Assembly: GCF_003751635.1 (NCBI RefSeq)
Contig: NZ_RJVI01000003.1
Span: forward strand, 181,001-245,000
DNA from: Inmirania thermothiophila
Lineage (GTDB): Bacteria > Pseudomonadota > Gammaproteobacteria > DSM-100275
Reading direction: 5' to 3'
Length of the DNA: 64,000 nt
Shown here: positions 45,573-54,747 of the stretch, piece after piece
How the letters are laid out: each line of letters begins with the position of its first letter
Numbering within the stretch: position 1 is the first letter of the stretch
Position numbers and translations under genes: made by a program
The notes under the pieces: generated by a model
Told to the model about the DNA's origin: nothing
The model's input: only the letters and a program-made list of their open reading frames with translations
Database searches by the model: none

Positions 45573-46661
45573 ATGGCCTTGCGTACGGTGCTCGTGACCG
45601 GAGGTGCCGGCTTCATCGGCTCGGCGGTGGTGCGCCAGTACATCGCCGAGACCCCGGTGACGGTGGTCAACGTCGACCGGCTGACCTATGCCGGGAGCCT
45701 CGCCTCCCTCGGCGCCGCCCGCCACCACCCGCGCCACCGCTTCGAGCGCGTCGACGTCTGCGACCGCCGGGAGCTCGAGCGGGTCTTTCGCGAGCACCGG
45801 CCCGATGCGGTGATGCACCTTGCCGCCGAGACCCATGTCGACCGCTCCATCGACGGTCCGGCCGAGTTCGTCCGCACCAACGTGGTGGGCACGCAGGTGC
45901 TGCTGGAGGTGGCGCGCGGCTACTGGTCGGAGCTCGAGGGCGAGGCCCGCGCGCGCTTCCGCTTCCATCACGTCTCCACCGACGAGGTCTACGGCGAGCT
46001 CGGGCCGCAGGATCCGCCCTTCCGCGAGGGCGCGCCCTACCGCCCCAGCTCACCCTACGCCGCGACCAAGGCGGCGGCCGACCACCTGGTGCGGGCCTGG
46101 CACCGCACCTACGGCCTGCCCGTGCTCGTGAGCAACTGCTCCAACAACTACGGCCCGTACCAGTATCCGGAGAAGCTGATCCCGCGGATGATCCTCAACG
46201 CCCTCGAGGGGCAGGCGCTGCCCGTCTACGGCCGTGGCGACAACGTGCGCGACTGGCTCTATGTGGAGGATCACGCCCGGGGGCTGCGGCTGGTGCTGGC
46301 GCGGGGCCGGGTGGGGGCCACGTACCACATCGGGGGCCGCGCCGAGCGCACCAATCTCGAGGTGGTGGAGGCGATCTGCGAGCTGCTCGACCGCCTCGCG
46401 CCGGACGGGCGGATCGGGCCGAGGCGGCGGCTGATCCGGTTCGTGGCGGACCGCCCCGGGCACGACCGGCGCTATGCCATGGACAGCACGCGGATGGAGC
46501 GGGAGCTCGGGTGGCGGCCCGCGGTGACCTTCGCCGAGGGGCTGGAGCGGACCGTCCGCTGGTATCTGGCGCATCCGCGCTGGTGGCGGGCCGTGCTCGA
46601 AGGCGCCGACCCGCAGCGGCCGGCGGCGGGCGACGCCCATCGGTGCGCGGGGGCCGGGTGA
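45573..46661 (+). CDS. rfbB: dTDP-glucose 4,6-dehydratase
   Basis: 362 residues. Extended short-chain dehydrogenase: NAD loop [36 protein letters not shown], catalytic [11 protein letters not shown] (Asp-Glu pair specific to dehydratases) and [15 protein letters not shown] (Tyr-x3-Lys), [18 protein letters not shown]. It makes dTDP-4-keto-6-deoxyglucose, precursor of rhamnose and other deoxysugars. rfbA, C and D are not in the window. The C-terminal 25 residues after YLAHPRWW look unconserved. Four bases before the DUF354 gene. Confidence 0.95.
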   Translation: MALRTVLVTGGAGFIGSAVVRQYIAETPVTVVNVDRLTYAGSLASLGAARHHPRHRFERVDVCDRRELERVFREHRPDAVMHLAAETHVDRSIDGPAEFVRTNVVGTQVLLEVARGYWSELEGEARARFRFHHVSTDEVYGELGPQDPPFREGAPYRPSSPYAATKAAADHLVRAWHRTYGLPVLVSNCSNNYGPYQYPEKLIPRMILNALEGQALPVYGRGDNVRDWLYVEDHARGLRLVLARGRVGATYHIGGRAERTNLEVVEAICELLDRLAPDGRIGPRRRLIRFVADRPGHDRRYAMDSTRMERELGWRPAVTFAEGLERTVRWYLAHPRWWRAVLEGADPQRPAAGDAHRCAGAG

Positions 46662-46665
46662 GGCG

Positions 46666-47712
46666 GTGCGCATCCTCATCGACATCAACCATCCGGCGCA
46701 CGTCCACTTCTTCCGTCATCCGATGGCGCTCCTGCGCGAGCGCGGCCACGAGGTCGTGGTCACGAGCCGGGACAAGGAGGTGGCCCTGCCCCTGCTCGAG
46801 GCCTTGGGGATCGAGCACCGGGCGCTGTCGGCACACCGCGGGGGCGGTGCCCTCGCGCTGCTGAGAGAGCTCGTGCAGCGGGATCGCGCCCTCGTGCGCA
46901 TCGCCCGCGCGGAGCGCATCGAGCGCATGGCCGCCATCGGCGGCACCTTCGTCGCCCACGCGGGTGCCCTGCTGCGCATCCCGGCGCTGGTCTTCTACGA
47001 CACGGAAAACGCCAGGCTCCAGAATGCCATCACCTATCCCCTCGCGGCCCGGGTCCATGTGCCGCGCTGCTACCGCGGATGGCTGCCGCGGCGCCACGCC
47101 CGCTACGCCGGCTACCACGAGCTTGCCTACCTTCATCCGAGCCGCTTCACCCCGGACCGCGAGGTTGCGCGCGCCAACGGCCTCGCCGACGACAGGCCGA
47201 CCTTTCTCGTCCGCACCGTGGCCTGGACCGCCAATCACGATCTCGGCGAGCGCGGGTGGAGCGCGGCGCTGCTGCGGGCAGTGGTCTCCCACCTCGCCGC
47301 CGCCGGCCGCGTCCTCGTCTCCGCCGAGGGGGCGCTGCCTCGGGACGTGGAGCCGTACCGCTACCGCGGCGCCCCCGAGGCGCTGCATCACGTCATGGCC
47401 TTCTGCCGCCTCTATGTGGGCGAGTCGGCGACCATGGCCTCGGAGTGCGCGGTCCTCGGGGTGCCCGCGATCTACGCCGCGCACACGGGGCGCGGCTACA
47501 CCGATGAGCAGGAGCTGCGCTACGGGCTGGTGCGCAACGTGCGCGAGCTGACGTGGGCGGCGATGCGCGAGGCGATCGAGGCCATGCTGGGTGCGCCGCA
47601 GGGGCATTGGCACGAGGCGCGGGCGCGGCTTCTCGCCGACACCATCGACGTCGCCCGCTACGTCGCCGACGCCATCGAGCGCTACCCCGAACTGCCCCGG
47701 GGAGCGCCCTGA
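46666..47712 (+). CDS. DUF354 glycosyltransferase-fold protein
   Basis: 348 residues, GTG start. N-terminal MRILIDINHPAHVHFFRHPMAL region and GESATMASECAVLGVPAIY, with the DEQELRYGLV segment, are the recognisable DUF354 blocks. The fold is that of GT-B enzymes and UDP-GlcNAc 2-epimerases. No experimental function is known to me. Such genes occur in archaeal and bacterial polysaccharide clusters, fitting rfbB before and asnB after it. A sugar-nucleotide or glycosyl-transfer role is inference. Confidence 0.8.
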   Translation: MRILIDINHPAHVHFFRHPMALLRERGHEVVVTSRDKEVALPLLEALGIEHRALSAHRGGGALALLRELVQRDRALVRIARAERIERMAAIGGTFVAHAGALLRIPALVFYDTENARLQNAITYPLAARVHVPRCYRGWLPRRHARYAGYHELAYLHPSRFTPDREVARANGLADDRPTFLVRTVAWTANHDLGERGWSAALLRAVVSHLAAAGRVLVSAEGALPRDVEPYRYRGAPEALHHVMAFCRLYVGESATMASECAVLGVPAIYAAHTGRGYTDEQELRYGLVRNVRELTWAAMREAIEAMLGAPQGHWHEARARLLADTIDVARYVADAIERYPELPRGAP

Positions 47713-47715
47713 CCG

Positions 47716-49554
47716 ATGTGCGGGATCGCGGGCTGGTTCGCCACCGGGCGGCGCGAAGGGGCGGCCGCGATCCTCGAGCGGATGGCGGACCGGCTCGCCC
47801 ACCGGGGTCCGGACGGACGGGGCGTCTGGAGCGACGCCCATGCAGGCCTTGCGCACACGCGGCTTGCCGTCATCGATCCCGAGGGCGGGGCCCAGCCGCT
47901 CTGGGACGCCGAAGGGCGTGCGGTCATCGTCTTCAACGGCGAGATCTACAATCACGAGGCCCTGCGCCGCGCGCTCGTGCGGGAAGGCGCCTCCTTCCGC
48001 ACCCGATCCGACACCGAGGTGGTGCTCCAGCTCTTTCTTCGCCGAGGGGTCGAGGGGCTCGCGCGCCTGCGCGGGATGTACGCGCTGGCCCTGTGGGAGC
48101 CGGCGGCCCGCCGCGGGTGGCTTGCCCGCGACCCGCTGGGCATCAAGCCGCTCTTCGTCCAGGAAGCGGCCGATACCCTGCGCTTCGGTTCCGAGGCCAA
48201 GGCGATCCTGGCCGATCCGGGGGCCGGATCACCGCGGCTCGACGAGGCCGCGCTGCACCTGCTCCTCAACCTCCGCTATCCCGCCGGCGAGACCACGCTG
48301 TTTCGGGGCATCCGCCAGGTGCCGCCGGGCACGGTCCTGGAGTGGCGCGACGGGCGGGTGCGCCGGCATGCCATCCCGGAGGCGGCGGCGGGCGATGCCC
48401 CGCTGATGGAGGCGATCCGCGACAGCGTGCAGGCGCATCTCGTGGCCGACGTCGCCGTGGGCGCCTACCTCTCGGGGGGCATCGACTCGGCCACCGTGGT
48501 GGCCCTCAGCGGACGCCCCCTGCCCACCTTCACCCTCGACGTGGGGGACGACCCGCGCGAGGCGGAGCATGCGGCGCGGACGGCCGAGCTCCTGGGCGTG
48601 CCCAACCGGCGCGAGGCCCTGCGGCTCGACCTCGCGGAGGAGCTTCCGCGCCTCGTCTGGCACCTCGAGGCGCCGAAGATCAACGCCCTGCAGTCTGCGC
48701 TGGTGGCCCGCTGCGCCGCCGGTGCGGTGAAGGTGGCGCTTTCCGGACTCGGCGGCGACGAGCTCTTCATGGGGTACCGCATCCACGGCCTCATCGCCAG
48801 GGCGCAGGCCCTGGCGCGGCTTGCGCCCCCGCCCCTTGCGGCGCCGGCCGGGGCCATCGCGGCCGCCGCGGCGCGCACCCTCGGCCGGGCCGAATGGAGC
48901 GAGCCCGAGCGGGCCGCACTCGCCGTCGCCGCCCTCGGCGACTGGCCGCGGGTCTACGGCCTGCTGCGCAACCTGTGGGACGACCCGCGGCGGCGCCGGC
49001 GCATCTACGGCCCGCGGATGCTGGATGCGGAGCTCCCGGACGCCTGGCGCTGGCTCGCCGCGCACTGGCCCGAGGCCCCGACGCCGCTCGCCCAGACGGA
49101 ACGCTTCGAGTGGCGGCACAAGATGGTGAACGACCTGCTCTGGAACGAGGACCGCGTGAGCATGGCCTGCGGCATCGAGGTGCGGGTGCCGTTCGTGGAC
49201 GGGCCGCTTGCCGCGCGCGTGCGCCGTCTCACGCCCGAGGCCCGCATGCCGCGGGGCAGGCTCAAGGGGCTGCTGCGCGAGGAGCTCCGCAGCGTCCTGC
49301 CGCGGGAGGTGCTCGAGCGCCCCAAGAGCGGCTTCCAGCTGGACGCCCCGTCGTTCTTCGCCGAGCGGTTGGCGCCCCTGGCGCGGGACTGGCTCTCCCC
49401 GGAGCGCATCCGCCGGCACGGCCTCTTCAACCCCGACTGGATCGCGAGGACCATGCGCCTGCCCCCGCAGCGGCGGCACCGCTGGCATTTCTTCATGCTG
49501 TATCTGATGCTGCTTACCCATCTGTGGATCGAGGTGTTCGAGCAAGGCCGCTAG
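47716..49554 (+). CDS. asnB: Asparagine synthase-like amidotransferase (glutamine-hydrolysing)
   Basis: 612 residues. N-terminal Ntn glutaminase domain begins MCGIAGWF with catalytic Cys2 and has AHRGPDGRGVW and VIVFNGEIYNH. The synthetase domain has the PP-loop pyrophosphatase motif AYLSGGIDSATVV (Ser253 to Ser258), LSGLGGDELFMGYRIHG and EVRVPFVDGPLAARV. Classical AsnB makes asparagine, but copies in polysaccharide clusters often amidate sugar acids or surface glycans; the island context here favours the latter without proving it. A 153-base gap with no feature I recognise separates it from the convergent GT2 gene. Confidence 0.9.
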   Translation: MCGIAGWFATGRREGAAAILERMADRLAHRGPDGRGVWSDAHAGLAHTRLAVIDPEGGAQPLWDAEGRAVIVFNGEIYNHEALRRALVREGASFRTRSDTEVVLQLFLRRGVEGLARLRGMYALALWEPAARRGWLARDPLGIKPLFVQEAADTLRFGSEAKAILADPGAGSPRLDEAALHLLLNLRYPAGETTLFRGIRQVPPGTVLEWRDGRVRRHAIPEAAAGDAPLMEAIRDSVQAHLVADVAVGAYLSGGIDSATVVALSGRPLPTFTLDVGDDPREAEHAARTAELLGVPNRREALRLDLAEELPRLVWHLEAPKINALQSALVARCAAGAVKVALSGLGGDELFMGYRIHGLIARAQALARLAPPPLAAPAGAIAAAAARTLGRAEWSEPERAALAVAALGDWPRVYGLLRNLWDDPRRRRRIYGPRMLDAELPDAWRWLAAHWPEAPTPLAQTERFEWRHKMVNDLLWNEDRVSMACGIEVRVPFVDGPLAARVRRLTPEARMPRGRLKGLLREELRSVLPREVLERPKSGFQLDAPSFFAERLAPLARDWLSPERIRRHGLFNPDWIARTMRLPPQRRHRWHFFMLYLMLLTHLWIEVFEQGR

Positions 49555-49707
49555 GCGGCTATCCGCAGCCCGGCATTACGAAGGCGGACGCCCGTTCCGT
49601 TGGCTCGATCTTTCTATCTCATGGAGATCTCTCCGGTGCTCGCGGAATCGGAGCCCCGCCCGCCTCGTAGTGCGCTGCTCGGTGCACCGGCCTCCTCGGA
49701 CCGGCCC

Positions 49708-50589
49708 TCAGCACGGAGGGTGATGCAACCAGTCCTCGCGCCAGGGTCGCCGGGAACGGATCCAACCCAGCGCCTCGGTGATGCCGGCAAGCCACGCCGC
49801 GGCCGCCTCGCGTTCACCGCGGAGTCGGGCTGCCAGGCTACGGGTTCCATAGAGGGCGACCAGCAGCGTGAGGCTGCCGAGCCGGCGCAAGGGGTGGTGC
49901 CTATGAACGTGGTACATGCTCCAGAGGGTGTTGGCCGCCTGCCGCCGCGCGCGCCCGGGATTGCGCGCCGAGTGATGATGGTGAACAACGAAGGCGGTTT
50001 CGAGGTAGCGCACCCGGGCGCCCGCCATGCAACAGCGCAGCGAGAAGAGGCTGTCCTCGAAGTAGATGCCTAGCGCTTCGTTGAAGCCACCGACGCGGAA
50101 CGCCAGGTCGCGGGGAACGACCATGTTGTTGGAGCTTGCCACGTTGGCCCAGCGCACGGGACAAGGGATGCTTACCCCGATCCACGTACGCCGTCGCGGT
50201 CCCCATTCACGGGTGCCGTCAGGACGCACAACCCGGCCACTGAGCAGCAGATCCGGCGCGAGGTGGGGGCGCACCTGCTCGATCCAGTTGGGTGGGACCA
50301 CACAGTCGGCATCGAAGAAGGCGACGTAGGGGGCCCGGGCGTGTTCGAGGATCCGGTTGCGGGTGTGGCCGGGCCCGCGATTCTCGTGGTTGCGGAAGCT
50401 TCGCACCTGTGGGTAGGTGGCACGGACCCGGGCGTGCAGGTTGGCGGGATGCGCGTCGTCACCGACCACGATCTCATACGGGATGTCGGTGCGCTGGGCC
50501 AGCAGCGAGTTGAGGAGGCGCTCCAGGGTCTCCCAACGGTCGTAGGCTGGAACTCCAAGCGTGATCAGCGGGGAACAGGTGGCGTTCAT
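49708..50589 (-). CDS. Family 2 glycosyltransferase
   Basis: 293 residues from ATG 50589; the longer upstream frame lies inside the next gene. GT-A fold with LITLGVPAYDRWETLERLLNSLL at the start, VVGDDAHP (nucleotide loop), DXD-type VAFFDADCVVPPNWIE, and the acceptor-side SSNNMVVPRDLAFRVGGFNEALGIYFEDSLFSLRC (ED motif). No membrane segment of note. It would add a sugar to a lipid-linked glycan; the sugar is unknown. The ATG overlaps the stop of the LPG-synthase-like gene by four bases. GC is visibly lower than in the core genes. Confidence 0.88.
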   Translation of the reverse strand: MNATCSPLITLGVPAYDRWETLERLLNSLLAQRTDIPYEIVVGDDAHPANLHARVRATYPQVRSFRNHENRGPGHTRNRILEHARAPYVAFFDADCVVPPNWIEQVRPHLAPDLLLSGRVVRPDGTREWGPRRRTWIGVSIPCPVRWANVASSNNMVVPRDLAFRVGGFNEALGIYFEDSLFSLRCCMAGARVRYLETAFVVHHHHSARNPGRARRQAANTLWSMYHVHRHHPLRRLGSLTLLVALYGTRSLAARLRGEREAAAAWLAGITEALGWIRSRRPWREDWLHHPPC

Positions 50590-51521
50590 GGGCGTTTCGG
50601 CAAGCTGAATGCGTGGGGTGGCCACAGGTTGGCGGCGACGTGGAGACCGTAGACCAGGATTACGGTGAGAATCCGGCCGGCGAGACTTGCCGCGAGTACG
50701 GTGGCGGCGGCGACTCCTGCGCTGTCCAGGAGGTGGATGTAGGCCGTTTCCAGCACCCCGATGCCTTGGACCGAGATTGGCACCAGCGATAGCAGCTGGA
50801 CCGCCGCCACCGACCCGACGGCGACGGGGTAGCCCACCTTGCCGCCAAACGCCGCCAGGAGAAACATCAGCGACCAGCCGACGATAAGCAGCCGCACCAG
50901 CGTCACCGCGAGGTTGCCGAGGAGCAGTCGGCGGCTTTCCGGGTGGGGGATCAGCTTGATGACGCGAACGAGGCGGGCCAGGGGGCGGCGCAGACGGCGG
51001 TAACGCAGCAGAATGGCCAGGAGTCCACGCCGGGTGGCGAGCCAAAGCGCCGCAACGAATGCGAGGAGCCCGCCTGTGATGAGCGCGACTCCGACGCGGG
51101 GGTCGAGCAGCAGGGTGACGGCGCCGCCGCCGACCAGGACCATGACCAAGAGCGTGATCAGCTTATCGAGGGTGACGTACACGAGGCTGTGGGCCGGGGG
51201 CACAACATCGCGCAGGAGGAGCGCGATGGTGAAATCGCCGGCACGGCCCGGCAGGAAAAGTGCGTAGTAGCAGGTTGTGAAAAAGGCACGCCAATAGAGC
51301 CGGGCCGGGGGTGGTCTCTCGGCTGCGAGGAAGAACAGCAGCCACAGGGACAACCCGTTGAGGACGAAGCCCGTGGTGGTCATGACGGCGGCTGCTGCGA
51401 GCGGCGCGGCGCGGGCGGAGACGAGAGTCTGCGCCAGTGCTTCCGGGCCAATGGAGCCGACGAGATAGGCGGTCAGGCCCGTGGCCACGGCGATCTGGAG
51501 AAGGCGCTGTATCGTTTGCAT
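50586..51521 (-). CDS. Lysylphosphatidylglycerol synthase transmembrane-region family protein (flippase-like)
   Basis: 311 residues with about seven to eight membrane segments. The fold family (UPF0104/LPG_synthase_TM, AglD-like) is suggested by FFTTCYYALFLPGRAGDFTIALLLRD and the C-terminal VPISVQGIGVLETAYIHLL loop. No aminoacyl-transferase domain is attached, so it is not a full MprF. Stand-alone members in glycan clusters are proposed to flip or help process lipid-linked sugars. Its neighbours, a GT2 and a heparinase-like gene in the same direction, fit that reading. Confidence 0.82.
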   Translation of the reverse strand: MQTIQRLLQIAVATGLTAYLVGSIGPEALAQTLVSARAAPLAAAAVMTTTGFVLNGLSLWLLFFLAAERPPPARLYWRAFFTTCYYALFLPGRAGDFTIALLLRDVVPPAHSLVYVTLDKLITLLVMVLVGGGAVTLLLDPRVGVALITGGLLAFVAALWLATRRGLLAILLRYRRLRRPLARLVRVIKLIPHPESRRLLLGNLAVTLVRLLIVGWSLMFLLAAFGGKVGYPVAVGSVAAVQLLSLVPISVQGIGVLETAYIHLLDSAGVAAATVLAASLAGRILTVILVYGLHVAANLWPPHAFSLPKRP

Positions 51522-51527
51522 TGGGGG

Positions 51528-53486
51528 TCAGCGGGGGCACTCCACGGGCTGGATCCGGGTCCGCAGGGTTTCCCCTGGCGCGGCCTCCAGCGAGGCGCGC
51601 ACTGTCCAGCACGGGTACCGGATGCCAAACAGCGGCGAATGCCAGCCCGCCGGTACCCGGTCATCGCCGCGCCAGCGTTCCACCTGGGCGTTGGACGGAA
51701 GGTCCAGACGCAGCGCCAAGCCGTTGCGCTCCAGCACGAACCGGTTCTGCGCCAGCTCGTGCAGCTCGACTTCCGGATGGAGATGGTAGTGGAGTCGCAC
51801 GGGCCACGGGCCCTCACTCTCGAGCCAGTCCTCCACGGTCAGCGTGACCGACCTGGGTTCGAGGTGCAGCCGCCTGTGATGGATGACACGCACCTTGCGC
51901 CAGCCCTCGTGGCGGCCTTGGAACACCACATCTCCGGGCCCATCGGCCCACGCCTCCAGCGTGCCTTCGACTGGATCGAGCCAGATCATTGCGCCTCCGC
52001 TGCGGGCCTGGTTCCAGTCGCGGACCTGGAGCGTGTTGTGTGCGGCGGTGCTTCGGAAGTACTCGCGCCACCGCCGGCCCTTGAAGTGGTAGCCGTAGGT
52101 GCCGGGGTCGATTAGGAAGGCCAGGCCGCGGTGGAAGAGCACGAAGGAGAGCATGTCGGCATGGGCATGGGCGTGCAGCGGTCGGAGCCCCATGGGGCCG
52201 CAGCGTACGATTGCCGCCGTCGCCTCTTCCTCGCGGCGGCCGTCGGCGAGGATGAAGAACCCGCTCGCACGCAGGGCCTGAGAGTGGAGCTGCCGTGGTG
52301 CTGGCCGGACGCGCTCGAGCCAGGCGTAGTCGTCTTCCGCGAGCCACCAGGGCAGGCGCTGGCTGCCGCACCAGCCCTGCGGCAGCAGCGTGCGATCCCG
52401 GAAGACCGCCGCGCCGAGGGCGAGGACGGAGACGAACAGATCCTCGTGCTCAAAGCTGAGGTAATGGATGTCGGTGGTGATCTCGTGGCCGTGGTCGCCG
52501 AAGGCAGGGACCTCTCCACGGGAGGTGACGAAGGTTCGCAGAACCGCTACGGCTCGATGGAGACGTTCGGCTGCCCGTTCCGGGAACGGGACGCCGAGGT
52601 GGCGCGCGGCCAGCAGCACGAGCAACAGATATTCCACGACATACCGGTGATAGGAGAGGCTGCGCTCGAAGTGTAGGCCGTCGTCGAGAAACTGCCGCTC
52701 AATTTCAGCTGGGAGCCGATCCAGGGTGAGCTTGCGCCAGCGGTGCGCCCGCGGCAGCTCAGGCAGGCAGTGTCCCAGGAAAAACAGGCCCCACAGCTCA
52801 CCCAGCAGATGGTTGCCGGCGCTGCTGCCGAAGGACAGGTGCTTCTCGATAAACACGCCCTGAAGATGGAGAGAGCGAGCGAGTGTTGCCGGCACGCGCC
52901 GCATCCCCAGTAGGCAGAAGATCAAGCACCAGTTGGTGACGCGGATAGCGGTGTGCAGGGGGTCCGCCCAGTTGATGCCGACCATGTAGGGGTTGCACCG
53001 GACCCAGTCCTCAAGCTGGGCGAGCACGCACTTGGCCGGGAGCCGCGCAAGGGCTGCGGCCTTGGCGAGGTGGACGAGGTGATAGTGCCGGTTGAGGGTG
53101 CCGAGGAACTGCATATTGGCCTCCTCGTACATCCTCTTGAATATGTACCGGCGTCCCATGATTCGGGGCAGCCGACGGCGGCGGTCGGCGCAATAGTTCC
53201 AGGGGTCTTCGGGCGGGAGATCGTAGAGTACGCCGTTGGCCGCGAAGCGGCCGGCGAGCAGCTGCAGGAGGGTCTTCCCATGCCATGGGTTGTTCTCCCA
53301 GATGGCTGTCAGCCGCTCGGTGCAGCAGCGCCGGAGGGGGGCGCGGAAGGGCTGCTCCCCGATCGCAGGGGTGAGGCGGTCTCGCAGCAGCAGGTACTCG
53401 ACAAGATCGCGGCCCTGCTCCAGCGCGCGCAGCACCACCTCGCCCGGATGCATCAGCCGGATGCGGTTGAGCAGATAGGTCGACAC
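51528..53486 (-). CDS. Heparinase II/III family protein (uronate-polysaccharide lyase type)
   Basis: 652 residues, GTG start. N-terminal alpha/alpha toroid (about residues 90-380, with NRHYHLVHLAKAAAL, NPYMVGINWADPLHTAIR and GNHLLGELWGLFFLG) and a C-terminal beta-sandwich (from about 400; HAHADMLSFVLFHRGLAFLIDPGTYGY and STAAHNTLQVRDWNQA, the two conserved His segments). No signal peptide is evident, as with many cluster-encoded members. The fold cleaves acidic polysaccharides by beta-elimination; in biosynthetic islands it may trim or release the polymer. Substrate unknown. Four codons of tail separate it from the downstream membrane gene. Confidence 0.88.
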   Translation of the reverse strand: MSTYLLNRIRLMHPGEVVLRALEQGRDLVEYLLLRDRLTPAIGEQPFRAPLRRCCTERLTAIWENNPWHGKTLLQLLAGRFAANGVLYDLPPEDPWNYCADRRRRLPRIMGRRYIFKRMYEEANMQFLGTLNRHYHLVHLAKAAALARLPAKCVLAQLEDWVRCNPYMVGINWADPLHTAIRVTNWCLIFCLLGMRRVPATLARSLHLQGVFIEKHLSFGSSAGNHLLGELWGLFFLGHCLPELPRAHRWRKLTLDRLPAEIERQFLDDGLHFERSLSYHRYVVEYLLLVLLAARHLGVPFPERAAERLHRAVAVLRTFVTSRGEVPAFGDHGHEITTDIHYLSFEHEDLFVSVLALGAAVFRDRTLLPQGWCGSQRLPWWLAEDDYAWLERVRPAPRQLHSQALRASGFFILADGRREEEATAAIVRCGPMGLRPLHAHAHADMLSFVLFHRGLAFLIDPGTYGYHFKGRRWREYFRSTAAHNTLQVRDWNQARSGGAMIWLDPVEGTLEAWADGPGDVVFQGRHEGWRKVRVIHHRRLHLEPRSVTLTVEDWLESEGPWPVRLHYHLHPEVELHELAQNRFVLERNGLALRLDLPSNAQVERWRGDDRVPAGWHSPLFGIRYPCWTVRASLEAAPGETLRTRIQPVECPR

Positions 53487-53526
53487 GGCCTTGTTGGCGA
53501 AAGGCCCGGCGCCGTTGTCTTCCGCC

Positions 53527-54747
53527 CTAGCCCGCCGGCGGGCGGGATGACGCCGTGCGGCTGTGTCGGGTATTTCCGGTCAACCCAGTGCGTCGGCGGT
53601 GCAACCCAAGCCAAAGGGTCGGTGTGTCAGGCAGCCGGACGCGGTCATCCGGGCGCGGCGGCTCCTCGCGCTCGGAACCAGGGATGAAATGGGCGGGATC
53701 CGTGATCGTGGGCCCCTCGATGTACGGCTTGAGTTCGGTCCAGCCGACCTCGCGCGCGTAGCTGCGCGGGATCCCGTCGCAGATGAACCGCAGACGGCAA
53801 GATCGGCATGGCGGTGGCTGCATGCGGTCATTCCGGATACGGGCGAATTGCAGGGCGTCGTGGAGCCGTGACGGTGAGCGCCACAGGCGTGGATGGCGCC
53901 ACATGAGAATGGCCCCCGCCGTAGCCGCAGCATACATGAACAGTAGCCCGCGCTTGTGGATGATGTCGAGGCACCAGTCCCACTCCGCGCGCTCATATTG
54001 AAGCTGCCACATGGTTTTGACCCGAGGCTCGTGCCCTTTGAGGAAGCAGAACGGCATGTGGCGGACGTTGACGGCGTCGAAGTGCCGGGCGCCGCGCTCG
54101 AGCGCGGGGCGCAGGTAGCGGGCGATCTCACTGTAGGTTGCGGTGAGCCCTTCCTCGGCGCGGACTGCATCGCGTGTGGGGTTAAAGACGATGAAGTTCA
54201 GCGCGCCCAGTCGATAAGGCGAGAGCAGCTCCACGAGATGCTCCACGTCGCGGTGATTATGGCTGTTGACCACGTGGTTGACCCGGGGGCGCAAGCCCAG
54301 CGCGATGGCGTTTTCGATGGTCTGGAGGACCTTGCTGTGGGCGCCTGGGACGCGCACCAGGGCATCGTGAGTGGCGGCATCCCACGCGTGTAGGGAGACG
54401 AGAATGTCGTTGAGCCCCGCGTCGACGAGCGCGGCAAGCTTCGCCTTCTGCGCAGTGACCAGCCCGTTGGTGATGATGCAGCAAGTCTCGTAGCCGATCT
54501 CGCGCGCATAGCGGATGATCTCGGGCAGGTCGCGCCGGATGGTGGGCTCACCGCCGGTGAGGTCGACTCGGGTTTTGCCGCGACTGCGTCCCACCCGGAG
54601 CACGGCCTTGATCTGCTCCGTGGTGAGGTCGCGGGTGTCGCCGCTCTCGATCTCGCGCAGGTAATAGCAGAACGAGCAGCGCTCGTTGCACCGCTTGCCG
54701 ACGTTGAGGTCAAACCGCTTCGTGATCGGAGCCGCTTGGGTGGTCAT
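53527..54747 (-). CDS. Radical SAM protein with C-terminal Cys cluster
   Basis: 406 residues; ATG preceded by GGGAGA. Radical SAM 4Fe-4S motif Cys20-x3-Cys24-x2-Cys27 (CNERCSFCYY), glycine-rich SAM strand VDLTGGEPTIRRDLPEI and VSLHAWDAATHDALV. A second set, Cys314, Cys317, Cys323 (CRSCRLRFICDGIPRSY), resembles SPASM/twitch auxiliary-cluster ligands. No B12 domain. The last 40 residues are Arg/Thr-rich and look unconserved. I do not recognise the specific family or substrate. It sits among glycan genes with markedly lower GC than the core; a role in modifying a sugar, lipid carrier or peptide is only inference. Confidence 0.85.
   Translation of the reverse strand: MTTQAAPITKRFDLNVGKRCNERCSFCYYLREIESGDTRDLTTEQIKAVLRVGRSRGKTRVDLTGGEPTIRRDLPEIIRYAREIGYETCCIITNGLVTAQKAKLAALVDAGLNDILVSLHAWDAATHDALVRVPGAHSKVLQTIENAIALGLRPRVNHVVNSHNHRDVEHLVELLSPYRLGALNFIVFNPTRDAVRAEEGLTATYSEIARYLRPALERGARHFDAVNVRHMPFCFLKGHEPRVKTMWQLQYERAEWDWCLDIIHKRGLLFMYAAATAGAILMWRHPRLWRSPSRLHDALQFARIRNDRMQPPPCRSCRLRFICDGIPRSYAREVGWTELKPYIEGPTITDPAHFIPGSEREEPPRPDDRVRLPDTPTLWLGLHRRRTGLTGNTRHSRTASSRPPAG

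Noticed and set aside
49600..50073. Small plus-strand frame between asnB and GT2
   Set aside because: It overlaps the GT2 gene in antisense and shows no recognisable features.
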